Assembly (NCBI GenBank): GCA_046483725.1
Contig: JAWOCQ010000014.1
Location: forward strand, 1-11,381
Direction of reading: 5' to 3'
Length of the DNA: 11,381 nucleotides
From: T3SED10-47 sp046483725
GTDB lineage: Bacteria; Bipolaricaulota; Bipolaricaulia; Bipolaricaulales; Bipolaricaulaceae
The translations under genes and the position numbers were made by a program. Positions 6,443 to 11,381 of the stretch are shown piece after piece (the stretch's first letter is position 1; every line of letters begins with the position of its first letter). Below the pieces are notes generated by a model, which was given only the letters and a program-made list of their open reading frames with translations, did no database searches and was not told the origin of the DNA.

Positions 6443-6748
6443 TCAGTGCGGTTCCTGCACCCCCAGTAGGCACAGCCGTTCCAGCGCCACGATCCCGCGC
6501 TCGCCGGCGGGGGAGTAGATCATCTCCCCCGGACCGAGATCGACCCCTTCTCCGTGGAGGGTGAACCTGCCCCGCCCGGAGACCACGTAGAAGAACACGT
6601 TGTAGGACTCGTCGTGCACGGGGATCTCCTGACCGGCATCGAGACACACCACCAGGACGTTGAAGTCGTCCCCTCGATGGACCGTCCGCTTGACCGGGCC
6701 CGCCGAGGAGAACTCCATCATCTCTTCCAGACGCAGCTTCCCGTTCAT
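6443..6748 (-). CDS. Small single-domain cupin protein
   Basis: This is a cytoplasmic beta-barrel protein of 101 aa, last gene of the MarR-permease operon. The cupin fold is visible in the two motifs: IPVHDESYNVFFYVVSGRG at about residues 42-60 and LGPGEMIYSPAGERG at about 71-85. The canonical metal ligands are mostly missing: motif 1 has a single histidine (His45) instead of HxH with a following glutamate, and motif 2 has Gly85 where the histidine of PxGxxH is expected. It is therefore more likely a ligand-binding or sensor cupin than a typical dioxygenase or isomerase. The start ATG overlaps the stop of permease half B (ATGA), with AAGGGAGGAG 6 bases upstream (minus strand, 6755-6764). A longer frame extending to 7084 is out of frame with the permease and is not used. 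The context suggests it binds or senses the transported compound; this is inference. Confidence 0.85.
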   Translation of the reverse strand: MNGKLRLEEMMEFSSAGPVKRTVHRGDDFNVLVVCLDAGQEIPVHDESYNVFFYVVSGRGRFTLHGEGVDLGPGEMIYSPAGERGIVALERLCLLGVQEPH

Positions 6749-7266
6749 CCCGCACTCCTCCCTTCGCTTCGGTTCACGATCTCTTCGATGGTCCAGCCCA
6801 TCAGGGCCACAAAGACCACGGTCAAGCCCAATCGGAGCCCCATGAACTCCGGCCCAAGGAACTTGAGCTCCACGAGTTCCTGGGGGACCTTGATGCACGC
6901 CCAAGCGGAAAGGAACGCCACGACGTTCTTCAGGCTCGCCCCTTTCTTGAGGAGCATGTCGGTCATGGGGAACGCCACATAGAGCGGGCCCGTGGGCAGC
7001 GTGCCCAGCAGAATCGACAGGCCCATCCCCCTGAGGCCCGAGCCGCTGCCCAAGTACCGCACCACCAGGTCCTGGGACACCCAAACGGAGAACAATCCCA
7101 TCAAGACGAGCACCGCCGGCAGGATCTGTAGCATCTCCATGAAGTACTGCCAGGCAGCCTGTCCTGCTTGGGTTCCTCTTTCTGGAACCAGGAGGACGAA
7201 CAGCACAAAGCCCACTGTCGACCCAACGAGAAGGAGCCAGCTGCGAGCGAGCTTGCCCTTGTTCAT
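6745..7266 (-). CDS. Permease half B (ArsP/DUF318-like small permease)
   Basis: This integral membrane protein of 173 aa has about five hydrophobic segments (about 10-28, 45-63, 80-100, 112-127, 142-160). It is paralogous to the upstream half A: LGSGSGL at 72-78, P.YVAFP near 94-100, LLKKGAS at 105-111, VAFLSAW at 116-122, PQE at 128-130 and LG..F..LRLGL near 137-148 align in order with half A. Pairs of such ~160-170 aa proteins, annotated only as permease, occur in Clostridia and archaea as I recall, and resemble the two repeats of full-length DUF318/ArsP permeases. The CSCG motif of ArsP-type relatives is absent (LPTGP stands in its place); a lone Cys124 lies in AWACIKVP. The start ATG overlaps the half A stop by 4 bases. 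The likely product is one half of a heterodimeric transporter of unknown substrate. Confidence 0.8.
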   Translation of the reverse strand: MNKGKLARSWLLLVGSTVGFVLFVLLVPERGTQAGQAAWQYFMEMLQILPAVLVLMGLFSVWVSQDLVVRYLGSGSGLRGMGLSILLGTLPTGPLYVAFPMTDMLLKKGASLKNVVAFLSAWACIKVPQELVELKFLGPEFMGLRLGLTVVFVALMGWTIEEIVNRSEGRSAG

Positions 7267-7748
7267 GAGAGGATCGCCCCCATTAGAAGCGCGATGATCA
7301 AGGCGATGACGAAGCTCAGCCCGTTGCGCAGCAGAGTCAGCTTGGCTCCCAGCGTTTTGATCTCCAAGGGCAGGGTCACCGTGCCCACCATGGTCAGCGT
7401 AGTGATGAACGCCCCCACCGAGGCCACGCTCGCCCCGCTCTCCAGAAGCGACCCCGCCAACGGGAAAGCCACCAGGGCCGGCATATACAGCACCGCGCCG
7501 AACACGGCCACCAGAAGCGTCCCCCCAAGACCGCTTCCCGCGCCGAGGACGCTGCCGATGGCGTCCCGGGGAACAAGGCCCAGCAGAAGGCCAATGAGGA
7601 GGATGACCACCCCCACCGCCGGGCCCAGCTTGAGCAGGCTCATGGCCGACACGCGCAGGGCACTCAGGGTCTTCGGGCGATCCTTGGCCAAGGAGAAAAG
7701 CAGGCACGCGAGGGCAAATCCGTTCACGACCAGCGTGGTGGTGCTCAT
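7263..7748 (-). CDS. Permease half A (ArsP/DUF318-like small permease)
   Basis: This integral membrane protein of 161 aa has about five hydrophobic segments (about 4-20, 44-61, 76-96, 108-126, 141-160). Its core LGAGSGLGG at 68-76, VAFPLAGSLLESGAS at 93-107, VGAF at 111-114, TLPLEIKTLGAKLTLLRN at 125-142 is the recognisable pattern of small predicted permeases found in anaerobes and archaea, and aligns along its length with half B. The position of the ArsP-type CSCG motif is occupied by LYMPA (87-91). The only cysteine (Cys15) is in the first helix. The ATG overlaps the MarR stop by 4 bases, with a GGGGAGGGG-like purine run upstream. It is the second gene of the operon and is expected to pair with half B. 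Confidence 0.82.
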   Translation of the reverse strand: MSTTTLVVNGFALACLLFSLAKDRPKTLSALRVSAMSLLKLGPAVGVVILLIGLLLGLVPRDAIGSVLGAGSGLGGTLLVAVFGAVLYMPALVAFPLAGSLLESGASVASVGAFITTLTMVGTVTLPLEIKTLGAKLTLLRNGLSFVIALIIALLMGAILS

Positions 7749-8212
7749 CTCAACGTCCCCTCCCCCGAGTCAAGCCCCGCGGACGCTTCCGACTGCGCTT
7801 GTTGAGCCGAATCGAGCGCCTTCCCCAGAAGCTCGAGGAACAGCGCTCTTTCCTCAGCCTTTAGGGCGGCCAGCACCCGCCGGGCCTTCTCCTTGCGGAA
7901 GGCCTCTGCCCGGCGGTGCAGCTCCTTTCCTTTCCGCGACAGGAAGAGCTGTACGGCCCGCCCATCGCTCGGGTCGGGACGGCGCTCCAGGAGCCCCTTT
8001 TTCTCCAGTTCCTGCACGGCGACGCTCACCGTGGGCGCGGTCACCTGCAACGCGGCGGCCACCTCCTTCAGGTGACACCCAGGGCGGCGGGCGATGCGGG
8101 CCATGAGGGCGAGCTGTGGCGGCCCCACCCCCGAGCCGGCCAGAGGATGCGCCTCCATCCCCAGGCTTCGCAGCCGTTCCAGTAGCTTGAGCAGCTGGAT
8201 CTGGTCATTCAA
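7745..8212 (-). CDS. MarR-family transcriptional regulator
   Basis: This dimeric winged-helix DNA-binding regulator of 155 aa is the first gene of the permease-cupin operon. The N-terminal dimerisation helix is NDQIQLLKLLERLRSLG. The helix-turn-helix is HLKEVAAALQVTAPTVSVAVQEL, the wing carries the MarR signature DPSDGRAVQLFLS, and long C-terminal helices (HRRAEAFRKEKA and following) complete the dimer interface. The start is placed at TTG 8212 because a near-perfect GGAGGTGA (8220-8227) lies 7 bases upstream and the length then fits the family. Frames from TTG 8332 or ATG 8269 would add 40 or 19 residues with no family similarity. MarR proteins usually repress their own operon until a ligand binds, so the neighbouring permease substrate may be the inducer. 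The stop overlaps the half A ATG. Confidence 0.87.
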   Translation of the reverse strand: MNDQIQLLKLLERLRSLGMEAHPLAGSGVGPPQLALMARIARRPGCHLKEVAAALQVTAPTVSVAVQELEKKGLLERRPDPSDGRAVQLFLSRKGKELHRRAEAFRKEKARRVLAALKAEERALFLELLGKALDSAQQAQSEASAGLDSGEGTLR

Positions 8213-8219
8213 GCCTTCT

Positions 8220-8227
8220 TCACCTCC
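8220..8227 (-). promoter_or_regulatory. Ribosome binding site that sets the MarR TTG start
   Basis: GGAGGTGA on the minus strand is complementary to the 16S rRNA tail over eight bases and is 7 bases from TTG 8212. An out-of-frame ATG 4 bases further on does not read the regulator. Confidence 0.7.
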
Positions 8228-8352
8228 GTGTTCCACTACCTGGGCAGACCGGATCGCCCCAGGGAGCATGACTTGTTCCCTGTCGAGTACGGCCTCCTCT
8301 GCTGCGGACTGACACCGACCGGACGGCGACAAAGGTGCCCCTAGGGCGCATA

Positions 8353-8398
8353 GTTAGATAGGACAACTAACAATGGCGCGCCTGACCACCTTTGTCAA
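8353..8398 (-). promoter_or_regulatory. Predicted promoter and MarR operator of the permease operon
   Basis: On the minus strand TTGACA (8393-8398) is a perfect -35, followed after 17 bases by CATTGT (8370-8375), a weak -10 that keeps the key A2 and T6. Immediately downstream, GTTAG (8353-8357) and CTAAC (8367-8371) form an inverted repeat with a 9-base spacer in an AT-rich patch of otherwise GC-rich DNA, covering the expected transcription start. This placement suits a MarR-type repressor site and autoregulation. Confidence 0.5.
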
Positions 8399-8536
8399 GC
8401 GCCGGCAGACCATGCGGGACGTGGTTACGATCGAACGGTTCCTTGGTCATACAGACGACGCCGACGATCATACTCAGGCCTGTGGGCAGTACGTAAGGGA
8501 GTTCTCTATAGTCATTGCCACCTGTAGTATGTTTGC

Positions 8537-8543
8537 AAGGAGG
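8537..8543 (+). promoter_or_regulatory. Ribosome binding site favouring the GTG start of the AbrB-like gene
   Basis: AAGGAGG lies only 2 bases before ATG 8546 but 8 bases before the in-frame GTG 8552. The spacing favours GTG, giving an N-terminus of MVGCKITVKRQTTIP. Confidence 0.6.
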
Positions 8544-8551
8544 TTATGCGA

Positions 8552-8728
8552 GTGGTTGGATGTAAGATCACCGTCAAACGGCAGACCACGATCCCTAAAG
8601 GGACCCGGGAAGCCCTCGGCCTTAGGCCGGGTGACCGCGCGCTGTTCGTCCGGAAGGGAGACGAGGTGGTACTGTTTTCCCGCCGAGCGGTCGCTTCTGG
8701 AGCTGCGCGGTGCTGTGACCCCGCGTGA
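8552..8728 (+). CDS. AbrB/MazE/SpoVT-type DNA-binding protein, frameshifted
   Basis: The swapped-hairpin AbrB DNA-binding domain is clear: KITVKRQTTIPKGTREALGL followed by RPGDRALFVRKGDEVVLF. Such proteins are antitoxins of toxin-antitoxin pairs or stand-alone regulators. In this frame the protein continues with an unrelated arginine/alanine-rich tail and stops at 8728 after 58 residues. The genuine C-terminal tail (SLLELRGAVTPRERPEDF) is encoded in the +1 frame immediately afterwards. Removing one T from the TTTT run at 8675-8678 joins the two into an 82-residue protein of normal family length. Either the gene is mutated, the assembly has a homopolymer error, or +1 recoding occurs. No toxin gene follows; the next gene is a transporter. 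Confidence 0.78.
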   Translation: MVGCKITVKRQTTIPKGTREALGLRPGDRALFVRKGDEVVLFSRRAVASGAARCCDPA

Positions 8729-8801
8729 GCGGCCGGAGGACTTCGACCGCAAGCACTTCGCCCGTCTGCCCGGCGTCGAACCCCGTGCTCCGGGGCCATG
8801 A
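8679..8801 (+). pseudogene. Displaced C-terminal tail of the AbrB-like gene (+1 frame)
   Basis: From CCC 8679 the +1 frame reads PAERSLLELRGAVTPRERPEDF and ends at TGA 8801 after 40 residues. The SLLELRG.V.P..RPEDF pattern is the conserved tail of AbrB/MazE-type antitoxins, normally the flexible toxin-binding part. It has no start or ribosome site of its own, so it is the severed continuation of the gene that begins at 8552. Confidence 0.7.
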
Positions 8802-8816
8802 ACGGATCCACCCATC

Positions 8817-9992
8817 ATGACCGACCGGGTGAAGGCAAAGCGGATCCTGGGGATCGTCTTGGCCGCCTCCACGCTCACCGTGATGGCCGGCGCCATCATC
8901 GGTCCGGTGGTCCGGGACGTGAGCGCGGGGCTGAACGTCGACCCTTCCTCCGCGGGCCTGATCATCACCACCCACGGGCTGTTCATCTTCCTTCTGAGCC
9001 CGGTTGCCGGGAGCCTCATCGATCGGTTCGGGGTGAAGCGGCCGTTCTTCATCGGCCTTCTGCTCTACGGGATCTCGGGAGGGTCCGGCCTTGTGATCAA
9101 CTCCTACGTGCCCCTTTTGGTGAGCAGGGCGTTCCTCGGCGCTTCGGTCGCCCTGGTGTTCACCTCGGTCACCGTGGTCATCCTGAATGCGTACGAGGGC
9201 GCGGCGCGCAACCGAGCCATGGGCCTGCGGTCCATGGCCAACAGCCTGAGCGGGGCGGTGTGGCCCTTGCTTGGGGGAGCCTTGGGGCTGATCTCCTGGC
9301 AGCTGCCCTTTGGGGTATACCTTGTGGGCATCCCGCTGGGCCTTCTTGCCCTGGTCTACATGCCGGACATCGAGCCGCGCGGAGAGGACGGCGACGGTAC
9401 CGTCCTTTCCATACTCAGGTCCCGTCCCGTCCTCTTCCTCATCTATGGGCTTATGCTGTTGCTCAATGCACTGCAATACGCCATCGTCATCTACCTTCCC
9501 GAGCGGCTGGGCGGCGTGGGCATCACCACGTCCTTCCAGGTGAGTCTGTTCCTGGCCACGATGGCCGTGGCGGGTGGGATCACCGCCTCACGGTACCACC
9601 GCATCCGCGCGAGGCTCGCGTATCCCAGCATCCTCCCCCTGGCGTTCCTGTCTTGGGGCCTCGGCTTCTCCCTGATCTTCACCACGCACTCGTACCTGAC
9701 CTACGGCCTGGCCGTGGCGCTGTTCGGGGTCGGCCAGGGCATGATGCGGCCGACGGTCATGTTGTGGGTCGGGGACGTCGTCCCCACGCCCTTCCTGGGC
9801 AGATTCAGCTCTTACCTGGCGACCTTTGGCTTCCTGGGGCAGTTCCTGTCTCCGGTGTTCTTCGGCCCGGTTGCCAAGGCGCTACAGGTAGGCGGTGTCT
9901 TCCTTGTGGCAACTGGAATCAGCGCTGCAGGGCTTCTGTTGGCCCTGCTCAACCTCGCCCGGCGCAGCGGCCGCTTGCCCCCTCCCCCATAA
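8817..9992 (+). CDS. Major facilitator superfamily (MFS) transporter
   Basis: This inner-membrane secondary transporter of 391 aa is predicted to have 12 hydrophobic segments in two six-helix halves, with a short cytoplasmic loop at about residues 184-200 (EPRGEDGDG). MFS motif A is GSLIDRFGVKR at about 65-75 between helices 2 and 3, and the motif B-type arginine is in LLVSRAFLGAS (Arg104). The pattern resembles drug:H+ antiporters of the 12-helix group, so export of a small molecule is likely; the substrate is unknown. ATG 8817 has no recognisable Shine-Dalgarno site. It starts 15 bases after the AbrB-tail stop, so translation may depend on coupling with the upstream gene, which gives the frameshift there a possible polar effect. 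It ends 23 bases before the restriction gene. An even longer frame at 8798-10000 is a GC-driven shadow. Confidence 0.9.
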   Translation: MTDRVKAKRILGIVLAASTLTVMAGAIIGPVVRDVSAGLNVDPSSAGLIITTHGLFIFLLSPVAGSLIDRFGVKRPFFIGLLLYGISGGSGLVINSYVPLLVSRAFLGASVALVFTSVTVVILNAYEGAARNRAMGLRSMANSLSGAVWPLLGGALGLISWQLPFGVYLVGIPLGLLALVYMPDIEPRGEDGDGTVLSILRSRPVLFLIYGLMLLLNALQYAIVIYLPERLGGVGITTSFQVSLFLATMAVAGGITASRYHRIRARLAYPSILPLAFLSWGLGFSLIFTTHSYLTYGLAVALFGVGQGMMRPTVMLWVGDVVPTPFLGRFSSYLATFGFLGQFLSPVFFGPVAKALQVGGVFLVATGISAAGLLLALLNLARRSGRLPPPP

Positions 9993-10015
9993 GACGCTAG
10001 AAACGGGTATCAACC

Positions 10016-11381
10016 ATGGCGAGACAATCAACCAAGCTGCTGCCCGAAGTGCGCAAGCTCGTGGCCCGGTTCCAGGACAACCGCGACGCCTACACGACCT
10101 CGGGGTACAACGAGACCCAGCTGCGCCGGGAGTTCGTGGACCCCCTGTTCACCGACCTAGGCTGGGACGTGGCCAACACCGCCGGCTACGCTGAAGCCTA
10201 CAAGGACGTGGTCCACGAGGACGCGATCAAGATCGGCGGGGCGACCAAGGCCCCCGACTACTGCTTCCGCGTGGGCGGCACGCGCAAGTTCTTCGTGGAG
10301 ACCAAGCGCCCCGCCACCCGCATCAAGGACGACCCCGAGTCCGCCTACCAGCTCCGCCGCTATGCCTGGTCAGGGAAGCTCCCGCTTTCCATCCTGACCA
10401 ACTTCGCCGAGCTCGCCGTCTACGACTGCCGGGTGAAGCCCGACCGCTCCGACCCGGCCTCCACCGCCCGCATCCTGTACCTCACCTGCGAGGAGTACGA
10501 GACCCGCTGGCAGGAGCTCGCCGGCATCTTCGGCAAAGAATCCGTCCTCAAGGGCTCGTTCGACCGCTACGCCGAGTCCACCAAGGCCAAGCGGGGCACC
10601 GCCGAGGTCGACGACGCCTTCCTCAAGGAAATCGAATCCTGGCGCGACCTCCTCGCCCGCAACCTCGCCCTGCGCAACCCCGAGCTCAGCCAGCGGGAGC
10701 TCAACTTCGCCGTCCAGCGCACGATCGACCGGCTGATCTTCCTCAGGATCTGCGAGGACCGGGGGATCGAGCACTACGGGGCGCTGCAGGCCTTGCTGAA
10801 CGGGGAGAACATCTACGGGCGCCTTTCGCACCTGTTCCGCCGGGCCGACGAGCGCTACAACTCGGGGCTCTTCCACTTCCGCCAGGAGAAGGACCGCCCC
10901 GAGCCGCCGGACGAGCTCACCCTGGCCCTCACCGTGGACGACAAGGTCCTCAAGGACATCATCCGGCGCCTCTATTACCCGGACAGCCCCTACGAGTTCT
11001 CCGTGCTCCCGGCGGACATTCTGGGCCAGGTGTACGAGCAGTTCCTCGGGAAGGTCATCCGCCTCACCGCAGGCCACCGGGCCAAGGTGGAAGAAAAGCC
11101 CGAGGTACGCAAAGCCGGCGGCGTCTACTACACCCCGACCTACATCGTCGATTACATCGTCGAGCATACCGTGGGAAAGCTCCTGGAGGGCAAGAGCCCG
11201 CAGGAAGTCGGCGGCCTCACAAAAAACTGGCGCCCGGCCAAGACCCGCCAGCCGATCCGCGTGTTGGACCCGGCTTGCGGCTCGGGTTCGTTCCTCCTCG
11301 GGGCCTACCAGTACCTCCTCGACTGGTACCGCGACCGGTACATCGAACACGGCCCCGAAGTCCACGCCAAGGGCCGCAACC
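10016..11381 (+). CDS. Type IIG-like restriction-modification enzyme (nuclease-methylase fusion), 5' part
   Basis: A single frame is open from ATG 10016 through the last base (455 codons visible). The N-terminal domain has the PD-(D/E)XK nuclease motif: Pro80-Asp81 in KAPDYCF and Glu95-Thr-Lys97 in FFVETKRP. A helical linker follows (about 200-360, including TIDRLIFLRICEDRG at 236-250). Methylase motif X is GGVYYTPTYIVDYIV at about 368-382, and SAM-binding motif I is LDPACGSGSF at about 417-426. This order is that of Eco57I-type single-chain enzymes, usually 1000 or more residues that cut and N6-adenine-methylate one asymmetric site; the target-recognition domain and NPPY catalytic motif should lie beyond the window edge. 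Only a weak ribosome site (AACGGG) is seen. Its closeness to the transporter and the broken AbrB gene suggests a defence or accessory locus. Confidence 0.92.
   Translation, partial: MARQSTKLLPEVRKLVARFQDNRDAYTTSGYNETQLRREFVDPLFTDLGWDVANTAGYAEAYKDVVHEDAIKIGGATKAPDYCFRVGGTRKFFVETKRPATRIKDDPESAYQLRRYAWSGKLPLSILTNFAELAVYDCRVKPDRSDPASTARILYLTCEEYETRWQELAGIFGKESVLKGSFDRYAESTKAKRGTAEVDDAFLKEIESWRDLLARNLALRNPELSQRELNFAVQRTIDRLIFLRICEDRGIEHYGALQALLNGENIYGRLSHLFRRADERYNSGLFHFRQEKDRPEPPDELTLALTVDDKVLKDIIRRLYYPDSPYEFSVLPADILGQVYEQFLGKVIRLTAGHRAKVEEKPEVRKAGGVYYTPTYIVDYIVEHTVGKLLEGKSPQEVGGLTKNWRPAKTRQPIRVLDPACGSGSFLLGAYQYLLDWYRDRYIEHGPEVHAKGRN

Larger units (their letters stand above)
8213..8551. other. 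Divergent regulatory region between MarR operon and AbrB gene
   Basis: These 339 bases contain no recognisable gene. They hold the MarR ribosome site, the predicted MarR-operon promoter and inverted repeat (8353-8398), a long leader of roughly 150 bases if the TTG start is right, and the AbrB ribosome site. For the plus-strand gene only weak -10-like hexamers are seen (TATAGT at 8507-8512, TAGTAT at 8525-8530), without a matching -35. Confidence 0.5.

Noticed and set aside
6749..7084. N-terminal extension of the cupin frame.
   Set aside because: It overlaps the permease out of frame; the ATG at 6748 has a strong ribosome site and the operon-typical 4-base overlap.
7267..7707. N-terminal extension of permease half B.
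   Set aside because: It is an out-of-frame reading of half A with Gly/Pro/Arg-rich content. ATG 7266 gives the correct membrane-protein start and the ATGA overlap.
7168..8106. A 312-codon plus-strand frame across the permease and MarR genes.
   Set aside because: It is a low-complexity Arg/Pro/Ser/Ala-rich antisense frame crossing three overlapped, recognisable minus-strand genes.
8373..8678. The upstream part of the plus-strand frame ending at 8801, as an N-terminus.
   Set aside because: It shows no similarity to anything and has no ribosome site; only the portion after 8679 matches the antitoxin tail.
8798..10000. A 400-codon plus-strand frame longer than the MFS gene.
   Set aside because: It is offset from the MFS frame, rich in Arg, His, Pro and Gly, and has no hydrophobic segments or family motifs, whereas the 8817 frame shows clear MFS structure.
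10370..11365. A 331-codon minus-strand frame.
   Set aside because: It is antisense to the restriction-methylase and has a Val/Glu/Leu-rich composition produced by the complementary strand. The plus strand carries PD-ExK, motif X and SAM motifs.

Overview
The window is a GC-rich bacterial segment, mostly coding, with bacterial Shine-Dalgarno sites and tightly overlapped genes. No rRNA, tRNA or taxonomic marker gene is visible, so the host stays open. A Mut7-C RNase, a GYD protein, a split small permease and short palindromic dispersed repeats are compatible with an uncultured thermophile-related lineage (Bipolaricaulota, Chloroflexota or a GC-rich Firmicute), but this is inference only.

Layout. 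(a) 1-1970, plus strand: the end of a peptide/opine/nickel-type ABC importer operon, with a DppF/OppF-type ATPase overlapping a DppB/OppB-type permease by one base. (b) 2010-3538, minus strand: a MerA-like flavin disulfide oxidoreductase. Directly behind its stop lies a previously hidden ~33-codon remnant of the C-terminus of glucose-6-phosphate dehydrogenase (zwf). (c) 3720-4463, minus strand: a ubiquitin-like/Mut7-C RNase protein, divergent from (d) 4631-5674, plus strand, a GT4 glycosyltransferase that resembles bacterial diacylglycerol glycolipid synthases. (e) 5684-5787: a cluster of short palindromic repeats sharing a CTTGT/ACAAG loop, between convergent genes. (f) 5815-6105, minus strand: a GYD-domain protein with its own extended -10 promoter. 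(g) 6443-8212, minus strand: a four-gene operon of MarR regulator, permease half A, permease half B and small cupin, in which every junction is a 4-base ATGA overlap. (h) 8552-8801, plus strand: an AbrB/MazE-type DNA-binding gene broken (or recoded) by one extra T in a TTTTCCC tract. (i) 8817-9992: an MFS exporter-like transporter. (j) 10016 to the window end: a type IIG-like restriction-methylase, with PD-ExK nuclease motif, methylase motif X and SAM motif I visible before the edge.

How it fits together. The most system-like unit is (g): two paralogous half-permeases made as separate, translationally coupled proteins under a MarR regulator and ending in a cupin whose metal site is incomplete. 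A perfect TTGACA -35 and a GTTAG/CTAAC inverted repeat lie just upstream and suggest autoregulation. The permease halves lack the CSCG motif of ArsP-type relatives, so the substrate is unknown. The right end (h-j) looks like accessory DNA: an orphan, frame-disrupted antitoxin-like regulator, a drug-type transporter and a restriction-modification gene.
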